From the NCBI GenBank assembly GCA_030656435.1, contig JAUSOA010000283.1:1-28610 (forward strand): DNA of 28,610 nucleotides, read 5' to 3'. The position numbers and the translations under genes are program-made. Origin of the DNA: Acholeplasmataceae bacterium (GTDB taxonomy: Bacteria; Bacillota_I; Bacilli_A; Acholeplasmatales; Acholeplasmataceae). Every line of letters begins with the position of its first letter. Positions within the stretch are counted from its first letter, which is position 1. The notes beneath the pieces were generated by a model, which saw only the letters and a list, made by a program, of their open reading frames with translations, did no database searches and was not told where the DNA came from. Shown here in pieces: positions 1 through 7,872 of this stretch.

Positions 1-945
1 GGCTCCTAACAAATATAATTCAAGACCTAGCTTTTTATCAATCTTTCCACTTTTGATTTCATAATCAAGCTTGGAGAGTTTTTTAATATGGTTTTCAAGC
101 TGAGCGAAATTGACACCCTGTGCATTTTTAACTAGATAGAATGCTCTACCGCTTTTGATATGGAAATGCTCAGCAATTTGATCCTGACGATAACCCTTAT
201 CTAGTAGTAGCTTCGTGTGCATCAATTCTCTCACTTTTCCAACGATGTTATTTAATATTCTTAAAGGATCTTCATTTCTAGCAACTAAATCGTAGAATAT
301 CTCAATTGTTTTGGTTTGATTTTTTGATAGTAATGCATTGGTCAATTCAAAGATGTTTTCTTCTAAATTTCTACTGACTAGAAGCATAACTGCCTTTTCA
401 TTGATTTCTTTGGTGTCATATGCAAATAGCATCAGCTTTTCTGCCTCTTGATTGATTAAATTGAAATCAAGGTTAGTTCTTTCAAGCAATGCTTCAACAG
501 CATCATCTGAAATTTGATATTGATATTTTTTAAACATATTACGGATAAAATCAGGATAATCCTTCTTTTCCATATCTTTAACCTTTTCAATAAAGGCGAA
601 TTTAAAAAGTGCACTTCCTAAAAGAGATGTTTGAGGTAACAATTCTTGCACAGCAATAATTAAAATAACATCAGGGTTTGGCTTCTCAAAATAGGTTACC
701 CAATTTTTGATGACATATTCATCTTCTTTTTCAATCTCATCAATATTTCTAATGACGATGACCTTTTTTTCCGCAAAAAAGGAAACCGTTTGTAGATCTT
801 CTAGAATATCATCACTCGAATTTTCAAGTAAATCGTATTTGATGATGTTAAAAGGATCGACATTGAATTCCTTGATTTTTTCTTCAATTTTATGATTTAA
901 TAAAAAATCATTTGTACTGTGAAATAAATATATGGACTCTGCCAT
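1..945 (-). CDS. holA: DNA polymerase III subunit delta (HolA), C-terminus cut by window edge
   Basis: The clamp-loader delta subunit opens the sliding clamp during replication. I read 315 codons without a stop from an ATG at 943-945 to the left edge, so only the last part is missing (family members are about 330-350 residues). The fold-type features are an N-terminal MAESIYLFHSTNDFLL segment, a KKVIVIRNIDE strand typical of delta subunits, and a C-terminal helical region containing RILNNIVGKVREL. The start at 945 is chosen because a GGGGG-rich Shine-Dalgarno sequence lies about 7 nt upstream; the ATG at 949-951 is too close to it. The gene follows comEC at 45 bp, as in Bacillus (comEC-holA). 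Recognition is from overall sequence pattern and synteny. Confidence 0.87.
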   Translation of the reverse strand, partial: MAESIYLFHSTNDFLLNHKIEEKIKEFNVDPFNIIKYDLLENSSDDILEDLQTVSFFAEKKVIVIRNIDEIEKEDEYVIKNWVTYFEKPNPDVILIIAVQELLPQTSLLGSALFKFAFIEKVKDMEKKDYPDFIRNMFKKYQYQISDDAVEALLERTNLDFNLINQEAEKLMLFAYDTKEINEKAVMLLVSRNLEENIFELTNALLSKNQTKTIEIFYDLVARNEDPLRILNNIVGKVRELMHTKLLLDKGYRQDQIAEHFHIKSGRAFYLVKNAQGVNFAQLENHIKKLSKLDYEIKSGKIDKKLGLELYLLGA

Positions 946-972
946 GTGCATGCCCCCTGACTTGTTACATTT

Positions 973-978
973 ATTATA
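973..978 (-). promoter_or_regulatory. Candidate -10 box for holA
   Basis: A perfect TATAAT (minus strand) lies 27 bp upstream of the holA start in the comEC-holA gap. The region 17 bp further upstream (TACCAA) is a poor -35 match, so support is the -10 only. The same TAGTATAATA core precedes greA. holA may also be reached by transcription from comEA. Confidence 0.4.
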
Positions 979-990
979 CTAAAAATTGCT

Positions 991-3072
991 TTAAATTGGT
1001 AGAAGTAAACGCCATTTTTCTTTCTTTTTGGATGGTGTGTAGATGATACTTCCATGGATATCGGTTCTATAGATGGTACTAGAATATTGAATAAGCCTTT
1101 CCATGACTTTTGGATCAGGAAAATTATACTTATTTTCATAGCCAAGGGAAAGAACTGAAACTGTAGGACGCACATAGGATAAAAACTCTGAAGTTGAAGA
1201 TGAAACAGATCCGTGATGAGCAACCTTTAAGATGTCACTTTTTAAGTGATACCCATAGGCTTTAACTAAATCGGCTTCCGCCTCTTTTTCAATATCTCCT
1301 GTAAATAGATAAACTAAACCATCTATTTCCATCTGCAAAACAATGGAGTTGTTGTTGGCAGATGCATATTTTTTAAGAGGTCCTAAAATATTGATGTGAA
1401 TCGTGTTACAGTTGAGTTGATCTCCTGATTTCACATAGATGATCTCCCCTTGATAGTTCATATAGGAGCTGTCATATAAAGATAAAACAATCCGATCAAC
1501 AGATAGACCCTCTAGAATAGAATGTACTTCCTTGGTATGGTCTAAATCACCATGAGTTAGGATTAAATAATCGATGGAATAAATTCCTTGATTTTTTAGA
1601 TATCTTTCAATATTGTTGAATGCATCAATAACGATTACGCAGCCACTGGATTGAATTACAGTTGAATCTCCTTGTCCAACATCTAAGAAAATAACACTTT
1701 CCTTAGCGCTAGAATAAAGAGTGATTCCGATAAAGAAAAGAAAAAGAAAGAGAATTCTTGAGAAAACCTCGACTATTTTATTTGACCTAAATAGTAAAAT
1801 AACAATGGTAAAGTAAATGAAATATTGATAGATATTTAGAGCCGGAAGGTGAAATGAAATATTTTTATTGTTTAAAAATAGAATTAAGGATTCAAATAGA
1901 TTAGTTAATTGACTCATGACTCCATCAAGTTCTTTGACAAGCATCACCGATATCATCCCGATAAAAAGGGGGCCTGTAACGATTCCAATAATTAGAGGGA
2001 GAGTAAGTATCAAGAGCGGAGAAAACGTCTTATTAAAGGGGAGAACCACTATAAAGATAATGGTTGTGATTACTAGCCTTTTCATATAACCATGAAGTCC
2101 TCGATATCTAAATTCCATAAGATATAAAAAGTTCATGATCAAAAAGGTTATTAAAAAGCCTTGATGATAGATTAGGTAAATATTGGTAGTTAGCATGACT
2201 AAAAAAGTAAATGTTAAGAGATCTAGCTTTTGATACCGTAACGTGAATTTTTGATTGATGATATAAAGAAGATACATAATAAAAAGTCTTAAGACACCTA
2301 TCGAAAATAGATTCAAGTATAAAAGAATGATATAAATGGTGATCTTAATTAGATGTCTAATTTTAGAACTTAGACTTAAATAAAATAGAATCCAGTCGAT
2401 AATCTTAAATAGTGCATAAACGTGCATTCCAGAGATGGTAAGTAAATACATTATTCCTAAATTGTTCAATAGAGTGCTTTGTTCCTTTGAAAACTCTTTT
2501 TCACCAAAGATGAGTGCCTTGATATAAACGCTTGTCTTAAGCTTTGCTACTTCATCTAAAAGATGTTCTCGATAGCTTAGCATCGAGAATCCATTTCGAA
2601 TCAAGGATATTTCTTTAACATTTAAATAGCCCTGAATATTGGATGAGAGATAATAGTTTTTTTGATTGAACCCAAAGGGTATTGTTTGATTCCTATAACT
2701 TTTGACATCTGCTTTTATATAGATGATATCGCCAGGGGTATACAAATCCTTTTTGGTTTGCATATTGAATTTCATTTGTTGATATTGAATTGTTACTGTA
2801 TCTGTGTATAGATTTTCATTCGTTTCAATTATTCTAGCTTCTCCGTAAATCTCCTTAGGGATTTCCTTGAGCTGGATTAGGGTGAACATGAAAAAGAATA
2901 ATGAACAAAAAAAGAGGACGAAAGGAACTTTGAGTTTTTTTCGTACAACGAAGAAGTAGATTAGACTAATCGGTATCACCCAGAGGTGAAAAAAGCCGAG
3001 AATCCATAAAAATATTCCATAACCATCAATGAAATAATTATCCCAGCTTAATATATGGTTTAATTTTTTCAA
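991..3072 (-). CDS. comEC: ComEC/Rec2 DNA-uptake channel protein
   Basis: This polytopic membrane protein is thought to carry single-stranded DNA into the cytoplasm during natural transformation. The 693 residues show an N-terminal pair of membrane helices (about 12-65), a soluble OB-like region (about 75-160), and the competence domain with the conserved SGMH motif (214-217) and many hydrophobic helices to about 455. A C-terminal metallo-beta-lactamase-like domain follows, with LDVGQGDS (464-471), the metal motif HGDLDH (507-512), TGD (591-593) and HHGS (619-622). The nuclease-like domain therefore looks intact. The start is a TTG overlapping comEA by 35 bp, with a modest AGGA upstream; no in-frame ATG occurs before residue about 62, which would lose the first helix. 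No comEB separates it from comEA, unlike Bacillus. Confidence 0.93.
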   Translation of the reverse strand: MKKLNHILSWDNYFIDGYGIFLWILGFFHLWVIPISLIYFFVVRKKLKVPFVLFFCSLFFFMFTLIQLKEIPKEIYGEARIIETNENLYTDTVTIQYQQMKFNMQTKKDLYTPGDIIYIKADVKSYRNQTIPFGFNQKNYYLSSNIQGYLNVKEISLIRNGFSMLSYREHLLDEVAKLKTSVYIKALIFGEKEFSKEQSTLLNNLGIMYLLTISGMHVYALFKIIDWILFYLSLSSKIRHLIKITIYIILLYLNLFSIGVLRLFIMYLLYIINQKFTLRYQKLDLLTFTFLVMLTTNIYLIYHQGFLITFLIMNFLYLMEFRYRGLHGYMKRLVITTIIFIVVLPFNKTFSPLLILTLPLIIGIVTGPLFIGMISVMLVKELDGVMSQLTNLFESLILFLNNKNISFHLPALNIYQYFIYFTIVILLFRSNKIVEVFSRILFLFLFFIGITLYSSAKESVIFLDVGQGDSTVIQSSGCVIVIDAFNNIERYLKNQGIYSIDYLILTHGDLDHTKEVHSILEGLSVDRIVLSLYDSSYMNYQGEIIYVKSGDQLNCNTIHINILGPLKKYASANNNSIVLQMEIDGLVYLFTGDIEKEAEADLVKAYGYHLKSDILKVAHHGSVSSSTSEFLSYVRPTVSVLSLGYENKYNFPDPKVMERLIQYSSTIYRTDIHGSIIYTPSKKKEKWRLLLPI

Positions 3073-3547
3073 GTGTCACTATTCCTATGTTTTTTACATT
3101 CATTAGCTCATCAACATGCTTAAAATTTCCATGAGCCTCTCGGTAGATGATGAGTGATGCTGCTCTAGTCTCTGTCATTCCAGGAATGGTAATCAATTCC
3201 TTAAAGGATGCTTTATTCACATTAACTAATATTTTAGGTTCATCAATTGCCTGATGGATGCTAGGTATGAAAATTTGTCGATTTCTTTTAATCATCTCGC
3301 TTGTCATAATGAGTTGAGTATCGGCATCCATCAAAAGATTACCAGCGTAAAGCAGTGCTTCACCAACAGTCACTTCCTTAAAAAAATGATAGGTTCCTGG
3401 AAATTCAACTGCCCCTATAATCTCAACTTGAATAATCGTTAAGGGTATCGCTTCAATATCAATCGTTTCTGCCTTTTCAATTCTTGGAAATAGTACAATC
3501 CATAATACAATCGTAATGATAATAACCATTCCTATTTTTTGTTTCAT
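3038..3547 (-). CDS. comEA: ComEA-type DNA-binding competence protein
   Basis: ComEA binds incoming double-stranded DNA at the outer membrane face and passes it to ComEC. The 169 residues contain an N-terminal membrane anchor (about 5-22, MVIIITIVLWIVLF), an SLBB-like segment (about 44-80, VEIIGAVEFPGTY), and a C-terminal helix-hairpin-helix DNA-binding unit (VNVNKASFKELITIPGMTE, then a second hairpin near NIGIVTLEKIKPY). This is the standard ComEA layout and a normal length. A good GGAGG lies 6-7 nt before the ATG. It overlaps comEC and follows a strong terminator, so comEA-comEC probably form their own transcription unit. Function is inferred from family membership; nothing in the window shows that the cell is competent. 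Confidence 0.92.
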   Translation of the reverse strand: MKQKIGMVIIITIVLWIVLFPRIEKAETIDIEAIPLTIIQVEIIGAVEFPGTYHFFKEVTVGEALLYAGNLLMDADTQLIMTSEMIKRNRQIFIPSIHQAIDEPKILVNVNKASFKELITIPGMTETRAASLIIYREAHGNFKHVDELMNVKNIGIVTLEKIKPYIKLG

Positions 3548-3591
3548 TATATCCCTCCAGCCTATAATAGAAGGATTTTTTTAATTTACTA

Positions 3592-3620
3592 TAAAAAAAA
3601 TGCTCAACTGAGCATTTTTA
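3592..3620 (-). terminator. Intrinsic terminator after the yqeM-like gene
   Basis: On the minus strand a 10-bp perfect stem (AAAAATGCTC / GAGCATTTTT) with a 4-nt loop is followed by a run of T, starting 5 bp after the methyltransferase stop codon. It ends the greA-yqeG-yqeH-yqeK-rsfS-yqeM unit. The A-rich flank means it could also terminate from the other direction, but there is no plus-strand gene here. Confidence 0.85.
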
Positions 3621-3624
3621 TCGA

Positions 3625-4266
3625 TTATTTGGTTGCTACAATGTAGTGTTTTCTAGGATCGATTCCATCACTAACTTCGTAGGTAAAGCCAAGACTCTTT
3701 AAAATAGTTAAATAATAGTCTAAATCGTAAACATATTGTGTGACGATATCTATTTCTCCCTGAAATTCGACATAGTGCTTCATTAAATTCTTTTGAGTTT
3801 CTATTTTCCATGCATAAGCAATTGGTTCTTCTTCAATTTCAATATAGTCCTTGTAGTCTTTTAATACTTCAATTTTATAGATATCAAAGATAAATCTTCC
3901 GCCTTCATAGAGTGCTTGATAGATATTTTTAAATACCTTTTTGACACCCTTGAAGTAGTTTGCTACATCAAACATCGCGATAATCACATCTGCTTCTGCA
4001 CCAAAGGGATTTCTTAAATCATGCTCATAAAGATTGGTTTCTAAACGATTATTTCTAAGCTTATCTAAGGCAATCGATAGCATCGATGAATCAATATCGA
4101 TTCCGATAGCTTCGTGTCCATGACTTAAAAGCTCTAATAAAAGATATCCTGAGCCACATCCAGCATCAATAATTAAGTCAGTATTCTTAAAATATGGTTT
4201 CATCCAGTCATATATTTTCTCATAGTCAACATCAGCCATCAAAAGGTCATATGCTTTGGCAAACAT
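3625..4266 (-). CDS. YqeM-like class I SAM-dependent methyltransferase
   Basis: A 213-residue Rossmann-fold methyltransferase of unknown substrate. The SAM-binding motif I is DAGCGSGYLLLEL (about residues 35-47), followed by an acidic strand end (IGIDIDSSML) and the post-motif VIIAMFDVANYF. The N-terminus (FAKAYDLLMADVDYEKI) resembles YqeM proteins, and the position directly after rsfS is that of yqeM in Bacillus. The ATG abuts the rsfS stop with zero spacing, with AAGGAT about 7 nt upstream, so translation is probably coupled. The family is often only annotated as a generic methyltransferase, and I do not assign a substrate. Confidence 0.85.
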   Translation of the reverse strand: MFAKAYDLLMADVDYEKIYDWMKPYFKNTDLIIDAGCGSGYLLLELLSHGHEAIGIDIDSSMLSIALDKLRNNRLETNLYEHDLRNPFGAEADVIIAMFDVANYFKGVKKVFKNIYQALYEGGRFIFDIYKIEVLKDYKDYIEIEEEPIAYAWKIETQKNLMKHYVEFQGEIDIVTQYVYDLDYYLTILKSLGFTYEVSDGIDPRKHYIVATK

Positions 4267-4581
4267 TTACTTAATCCTTTTGATGCCCATCAATCTTTGG
4301 TCGAATCCATAATACTTTCTTTCTTCTTCTCTGAATAGATGAATGATGACTTCATGGCAGTCAATTAAAACCCAACCGCCGCCTCTTCCTTCGACATTCT
4401 TGATTTCATCTGCTAATAATGCTTTTTTTACATATCCGATTGCTGCATTTCCTTGTCTTTCATTGGTTGTAGCAACAATAAAATATTGAAAGAATGGGGA
4501 TGATTGTTCAAAATCGTATACAACTAGGTCCTTGACCTTTAAATCCTCTAAAGTATTGATTAATTTATTTAATTTCTCCAC
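4267..4581 (-). CDS. rsfS: Ribosome silencing factor RsfS
   Basis: RsfS binds ribosomal protein uL14 on the large subunit and blocks subunit joining under nutrient limitation. The 104 residues cover the whole RsfS/DUF143 domain: LEDLKVKDLVVYDF near the start, the FIVATTNERQ strand, the VEGRGGGWVLIDCHEVIIHLF core, and a terminal ERKYYGFDQRL, the usual last conserved segment. The start is a GTG overlapping yqeK by 17 bp, with a perfect GGAGG 6-7 nt upstream. The neighbours yqeK and yqeM are the same as in Bacillus. Confidence 0.95.
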   Translation of the reverse strand: MEKLNKLINTLEDLKVKDLVVYDFEQSSPFFQYFIVATTNERQGNAAIGYVKKALLADEIKNVEGRGGGWVLIDCHEVIIHLFREEERKYYGFDQRLMGIKRIK

Positions 4582-5137
4582 GGTTTACCTCCTTGTAATA
4601 GTGATAGCTTTCCATTTGCTCAGGACTAGGGTTAATTCCTTTAGCAATAACATGATCGATACTGATTTTCATACAGTATTCAGTTGCTTGATTTAAATCC
4701 TTTGTAGCCATTTCAAAAATCATTTCTGAGTCACTGAAATTCCTATTGGGTTCACAGGAATCGCTGATGAAGATGATTTTTTCTAAATCGCTCATATTTG
4801 GTCTTCCCCAAACATGATAGCGAATTCCATTTAAAATCTCTTGATCTCTAACATGAAATTCATGCTCTAGGGCTATTGCTGCAGCCATTGCGTGATAGAT
4901 CACTGGATATTCTGCGTATTGTTTAATTGTTTTTAAATCCATATGCATGACTTGATCTTCAATTTCGTCATACTTAGCAAAATCATGGAAAAGTGCTGCA
5001 ATCGAGACCTTTTCAATATTTACATGATGAATTTCAGCTAGCTTAACCGCTGTTTCGTAAACCCCGAAGACGTGTGTTAATCGCTTTTGGTGTCCACTTA
5101 ATTTTTCTTCTACTCTTTTTTTAATAGCATCTATCAT
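4565..5137 (-). CDS. yqeK: YqeK HD-domain diadenosine tetraphosphate hydrolase
   Basis: YqeK proteins hydrolyse Ap4A symmetrically to two ADP, clearing an alarmone-like nucleotide. The 190-residue protein has the HD-domain metal ligands: an early His in RLTHVFGVYE (about 22), the HD pair in ALFHDFAKY (about 51-52), further His in YHAMAAAIALEHEF and RYHVWGRP, and the DSCEPNRNF segment (about 127-135) characteristic of YqeK. The nadD gene that precedes yqeK in Bacillus is absent; yqeH is directly upstream with a 4-bp ATGA overlap. Function is by family; the motifs are intact. Confidence 0.92.
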   Translation of the reverse strand: MIDAIKKRVEEKLSGHQKRLTHVFGVYETAVKLAEIHHVNIEKVSIAALFHDFAKYDEIEDQVMHMDLKTIKQYAEYPVIYHAMAAAIALEHEFHVRDQEILNGIRYHVWGRPNMSDLEKIIFISDSCEPNRNFSDSEMIFEMATKDLNQATEYCMKISIDHVIAKGINPSPEQMESYHYYKEVNRGEIK

Positions 5138-6162
5138 TGGAAGAGTGCCTCCGAAAGTGAAATGTGCATACCCTTAGGAACCATCATTTTAACAGTCAAT
5201 GGACCTTGAATATGAACGAATCCCATGTCTGCGAAAGTAATTTGATACTTTCCAAGGGGTATCTTAAAGTTCTTTTCTTCATAGGCTTCAGCGAAGACCT
5301 TAAAGTTTTTTTCTTTGTTGTCTAATAAATCTTTAATCCGTGATGGATTGGTTTTATGCATTATAACCATATCATCTAAATAAAAGACTGCATTCGTATC
5401 ACTACCACTAAATGTAAGTGCGACTAGTCCTTCAATAAAGATGGTTTGATTGTTCTTCATTTGATAAATCTTGGGGTTGATTTCATGATCAGGTATTAAT
5501 CTTTTATAGACACTATAGGGTAGCATTTGATGTAGGTACCCTTCCTGATAAAGTCCTGGCATATCATAAATTGTTTGTCTTTTCCCAAACGGTTTCGATA
5601 ATGCTTCTTGAGTTAATCCAGCCTTCTTGAAGGCTAGTGCTTTATCATCATCAGTCAAAGCCTTATATATAGTCGTCTTTCCACTGTTTTGAACTCCAAG
5701 TAAATAAATGTTTGGATTTTTATGGGATTGAAGATATTGTTTTAGGTGAAGGATATCATCCTTACTCTTGGATGACATCAAAATAATGTCAATATAGGGT
5801 ATTTGAGACTTTTTCGCCTTTAATGTAATTTGATCGATTAATAAATCTAGATTCGTGCTTCTAGGAAGCAAGTCCAGTTGATTGATGATATATACATATT
5901 TAGCATCGGGTTGGTATCTATAAACAGGATAGCTAAATAGCATATCCAAATGGAGCACAGATGAAACCATCACGATGATTGAATTTTCTGGTAAGCTTGG
6001 TAAATCCTCGGGATGAAAATGTGTAATCGATTCACCGTAGTGCATCAATCTATAACAGGATTGGCAGTAGGTCAAATCAAGCGATTTGGCATAACCAACT
6101 CTAAGTTCATCCTCTATTTGAAGCATGGCTCCACAGCCTTGACATCTAATGGTCTTGGACAT
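5134..6162 (-). CDS. yqeH: YqeH circularly permuted ribosome-assembly GTPase
   Basis: YqeH is needed for 30S ribosomal subunit maturation. The 342 residues begin with a treble-clef zinc finger (C7, C10, C33, C36). The GTPase motifs then occur in permuted order: G4 as NQLD (94-97), then G1 GVQNSGKTT (156-164), then G3 DMPG (200-203). G4 is NQLD instead of NKxD, a small departure worth noting. The C-terminal region (about 230-342) matches the YqeH tail with no catalytic motif. It overlaps yqeG by 17 bp and yqeK by 4 bp, so the three are one translationally coupled block. aroE and yhbY, found between yqeH and yqeK in Bacillus, are missing. Confidence 0.95.
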   Translation of the reverse strand: MSKTIRCQGCGAMLQIEDELRVGYAKSLDLTYCQSCYRLMHYGESITHFHPEDLPSLPENSIIVMVSSVLHLDMLFSYPVYRYQPDAKYVYIINQLDLLPRSTNLDLLIDQITLKAKKSQIPYIDIILMSSKSKDDILHLKQYLQSHKNPNIYLLGVQNSGKTTIYKALTDDDKALAFKKAGLTQEALSKPFGKRQTIYDMPGLYQEGYLHQMLPYSVYKRLIPDHEINPKIYQMKNNQTIFIEGLVALTFSGSDTNAVFYLDDMVIMHKTNPSRIKDLLDNKEKNFKVFAEAYEEKNFKIPLGKYQITFADMGFVHIQGPLTVKMMVPKGMHISLSEALFQ

Positions 6163-6694
6163 ATTGTTTCAGCCTTTCTTCGTATAACTCAGGTAAATTC
6201 TTTTCTATTTTTTTCAAAACGATAGCTTCAAGCTTTCGATTGAACTGAGTAATCTTTCGATCCGATTTTCTTTTTACAGATTTCACCAAAATTCCTTTGA
6301 TTCCATAGCGTGTTGCACCAAAAATATCAGTCATTAACTGGTCGCCTATCATCATCACTTCTTCTTTATTCACTTTTGCAAGCTTGAGTGCTTTCTTAAA
6401 GCCACACTTTAATGGCTTTTTAGCATGCCAGATAAAGGGGACCTTTAGATCCTTTAGAGCAAGTGATACACGCTTAAAGCTTGTATTCGAAATAATGACA
6501 ACATTAAAGTCTTTTCCTAGGTCATTTAACAGCTTGACATGATCCTTAGAAAGGCTTATTTCATCATAGCCGATAATGGTATTATCTAAGTCAAAAAACA
6601 AGGAATTTATACCCTGTTCTTTTAAGGTTTTATATGGAATTTCAAAAATGGATGCATGATATTCATGCGGTATGCATTTTTGGTAAACTGACAT
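6146..6694 (-). CDS. yqeG: YqeG-family HAD (class IIIA) phosphatase
   Basis: A 182-residue haloacid-dehalogenase phosphatase of the YqeG family. It shows motif I FFDLDNTI with nucleophile D35 and D37, motif II VVISNTS, motif III Lys in HAKKPLKCGFKKAL, and motif IV MIGDQLMTDIFGA. The physiological substrate is not known to me; related proteins act on phosphatidylglycerophosphate-like or other small phosphomonoesters. The start overlaps the greA stop by one base (TAATG), and the end overlaps yqeH by 17 bp. The yqeG-yqeH pairing is conserved across Firmicutes, suggesting a ribosome or growth-related role, but that is only context. Confidence 0.92.
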   Translation of the reverse strand: MSVYQKCIPHEYHASIFEIPYKTLKEQGINSLFFDLDNTIIGYDEISLSKDHVKLLNDLGKDFNVVIISNTSFKRVSLALKDLKVPFIWHAKKPLKCGFKKALKLAKVNKEEVMMIGDQLMTDIFGATRYGIKGILVKSVKRKSDRKITQFNRKLEAIVLKKIEKNLPELYEERLKQYVQDH

Positions 6695-7167
6695 TACTTA
6701 ATTTCCACAATCTCTAATTTGAAGAAACGTCCTGTTTCAGTCTTAACTTCAACAACGTCGCCTTCATTTTTGTTTAACATGGATTTACCAATTGGTGATT
6801 CGATTGAGATTTTTCTTTGTCTTGGATCTGCTTCGATGCTACCAACTAGATAGAAATCCTTGATTTCACCAGTTTCAACAAACTTTACAGTTACTGTTTT
6901 ACCGATATTTACGATATCTTCAGTTGTTGTCTTAATGATTTTAACGTTTTTCAAAATATTTTCGATTTCAGCGATTCTTGCTTCTATACGTGCTTGTTCG
7001 TTTCTTGCAGCATCGTAATCGGCATTCTCAGACAGGTCGCCCTGTGCTCTCGCTTCCTTGAGTGCTTCCTTGTTTTCTTCACGCTTAACATCCTTCAAAT
7101 AAGCGAGTTCAGTTTCTAGATTTTTGACACCTTCTTGTGTAAGTTGAAACAATTGTTTAACAGCCAT
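6694..7167 (-). CDS. greA: Transcription elongation factor GreA
   Basis: GreA stimulates cleavage of backtracked RNA in stalled RNA polymerase. The 157 residues have the full two-domain layout: an N-terminal coiled-coil hairpin (about 1-75) with the tip sequence GDLSENADYDAAR, where the acidic residues that coordinate the polymerase magnesium lie, and a C-terminal FKBP-like domain (about 80-157) with the SPIGKSMLNKNEGDVVEV segment. The Shine-Dalgarno AAGGAGGT is near perfect. It heads a block with yqeG-yqeH-yqeK-rsfS-yqeM and has its own likely promoter, though no terminator separates it from the ygjP-like gene upstream. Confidence 0.97.
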   Translation of the reverse strand: MAVKQLFQLTQEGVKNLETELAYLKDVKREENKEALKEARAQGDLSENADYDAARNEQARIEARIAEIENILKNVKIIKTTTEDIVNIGKTVTVKFVETGEIKDFYLVGSIEADPRQRKISIESPIGKSMLNKNEGDVVEVKTETGRFFKLEIVEIK

Positions 7168-7194
7168 TGGTGTACCTCCTTAAATTTCTATATT

Positions 7195-7200
7195 ATTATA
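7195..7200 (-). promoter_or_regulatory. Candidate -10 box of the greA promoter
   Basis: TATAAT on the minus strand lies 27 bp before the greA ATG, between the end of the ygjP-like gene and greA. At 17-bp spacing the -35 would be TAGCAA (7218-7223), a 3/6 match. The site lies partly beyond the preceding stop codon, so greA can probably be transcribed both on its own and by read-through from the alaS operon. Confidence 0.45.
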
Positions 7201-7209
7201 CTATAAATC

Positions 7210-7872
7210 TCAAAGAATTGCTATTTTTTTCAAGTCTTTTTGATATTGCCTATGATTTGGCATGAATTCCTTTAAAAGATTATAAAAATCTTTTGAGTGA
7301 TTGAAAACTATGACATGTGCATATTCATGATAAAGCACGTAAATCAGATAGATTTCATCAAGTCTTGAAAGAAAAGTATTTAATGTGATTTCGTGATTTT
7401 TCTTGTGGTAACTTCCAAACTTAGATTTTAGATATTTGAGTTTGATTGGTAGTGGATGAATACCATGTATACCAAGTGTATGATGGACTGTATCTAAAAC
7501 TTTTTCTAATTTTTTTTGTAATTCTATCTTGTAGATTTCACGCTTAATTTTAACGATATCATCAGATTTCGAATCTACATAAATGGTATTGCCTAAAATG
7601 TCATAATTGAATTTTCCATAGCTTTTAATCAAGCGATGGGGTTTACCCCACAGCATGATTTCGGTGTCTAGTTCCATTTGTTTAGATTTCTCATACTTTT
7701 CATAAAATTGCTCGAACTTATCATCCATAAAACTTAAAATTTGCTCGATTTTAGTCTTTGGGTTGGCCGTGATATGCATAACTCCATTTCGGTATCTAAA
7801 ATATGTGTTTTTTATCTGTTTTCTTTGAATTTGATAGGGAATGCTTCTCCCGTTTTTTTCGTATTTTTCCAT
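7210..7872 (-). CDS. YgjP-like zinc metallopeptidase-fold protein (DUF45)
   Basis: A 220-residue protein whose C-terminal half carries the zincin motif HEYAH (around residue 187) within YVLYHEYAHVIVFNHSKDFY, followed by a downstream HxxxF-type segment and a basic tail (HRQYQKDLKKI). This is the pattern of the YgjP/DUF45 (M48-like) family, described in databases as putative metal-dependent hydrolases. The N-terminal half is the family's beta-rich region, with WGKPHRLIKSYGK. The start overlaps the trhP2 stop by one base (TAATG). It occupies the place of udk in the Bacillus cluster. Biological role unknown. Confidence 0.85.
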   Translation of the reverse strand: MEKYEKNGRSIPYQIQRKQIKNTYFRYRNGVMHITANPKTKIEQILSFMDDKFEQFYEKYEKSKQMELDTEIMLWGKPHRLIKSYGKFNYDILGNTIYVDSKSDDIVKIKREIYKIELQKKLEKVLDTVHHTLGIHGIHPLPIKLKYLKSKFGSYHKKNHEITLNTFLSRLDEIYLIYVLYHEYAHVIVFNHSKDFYNLLKEFMPNHRQYQKDLKKIAIL

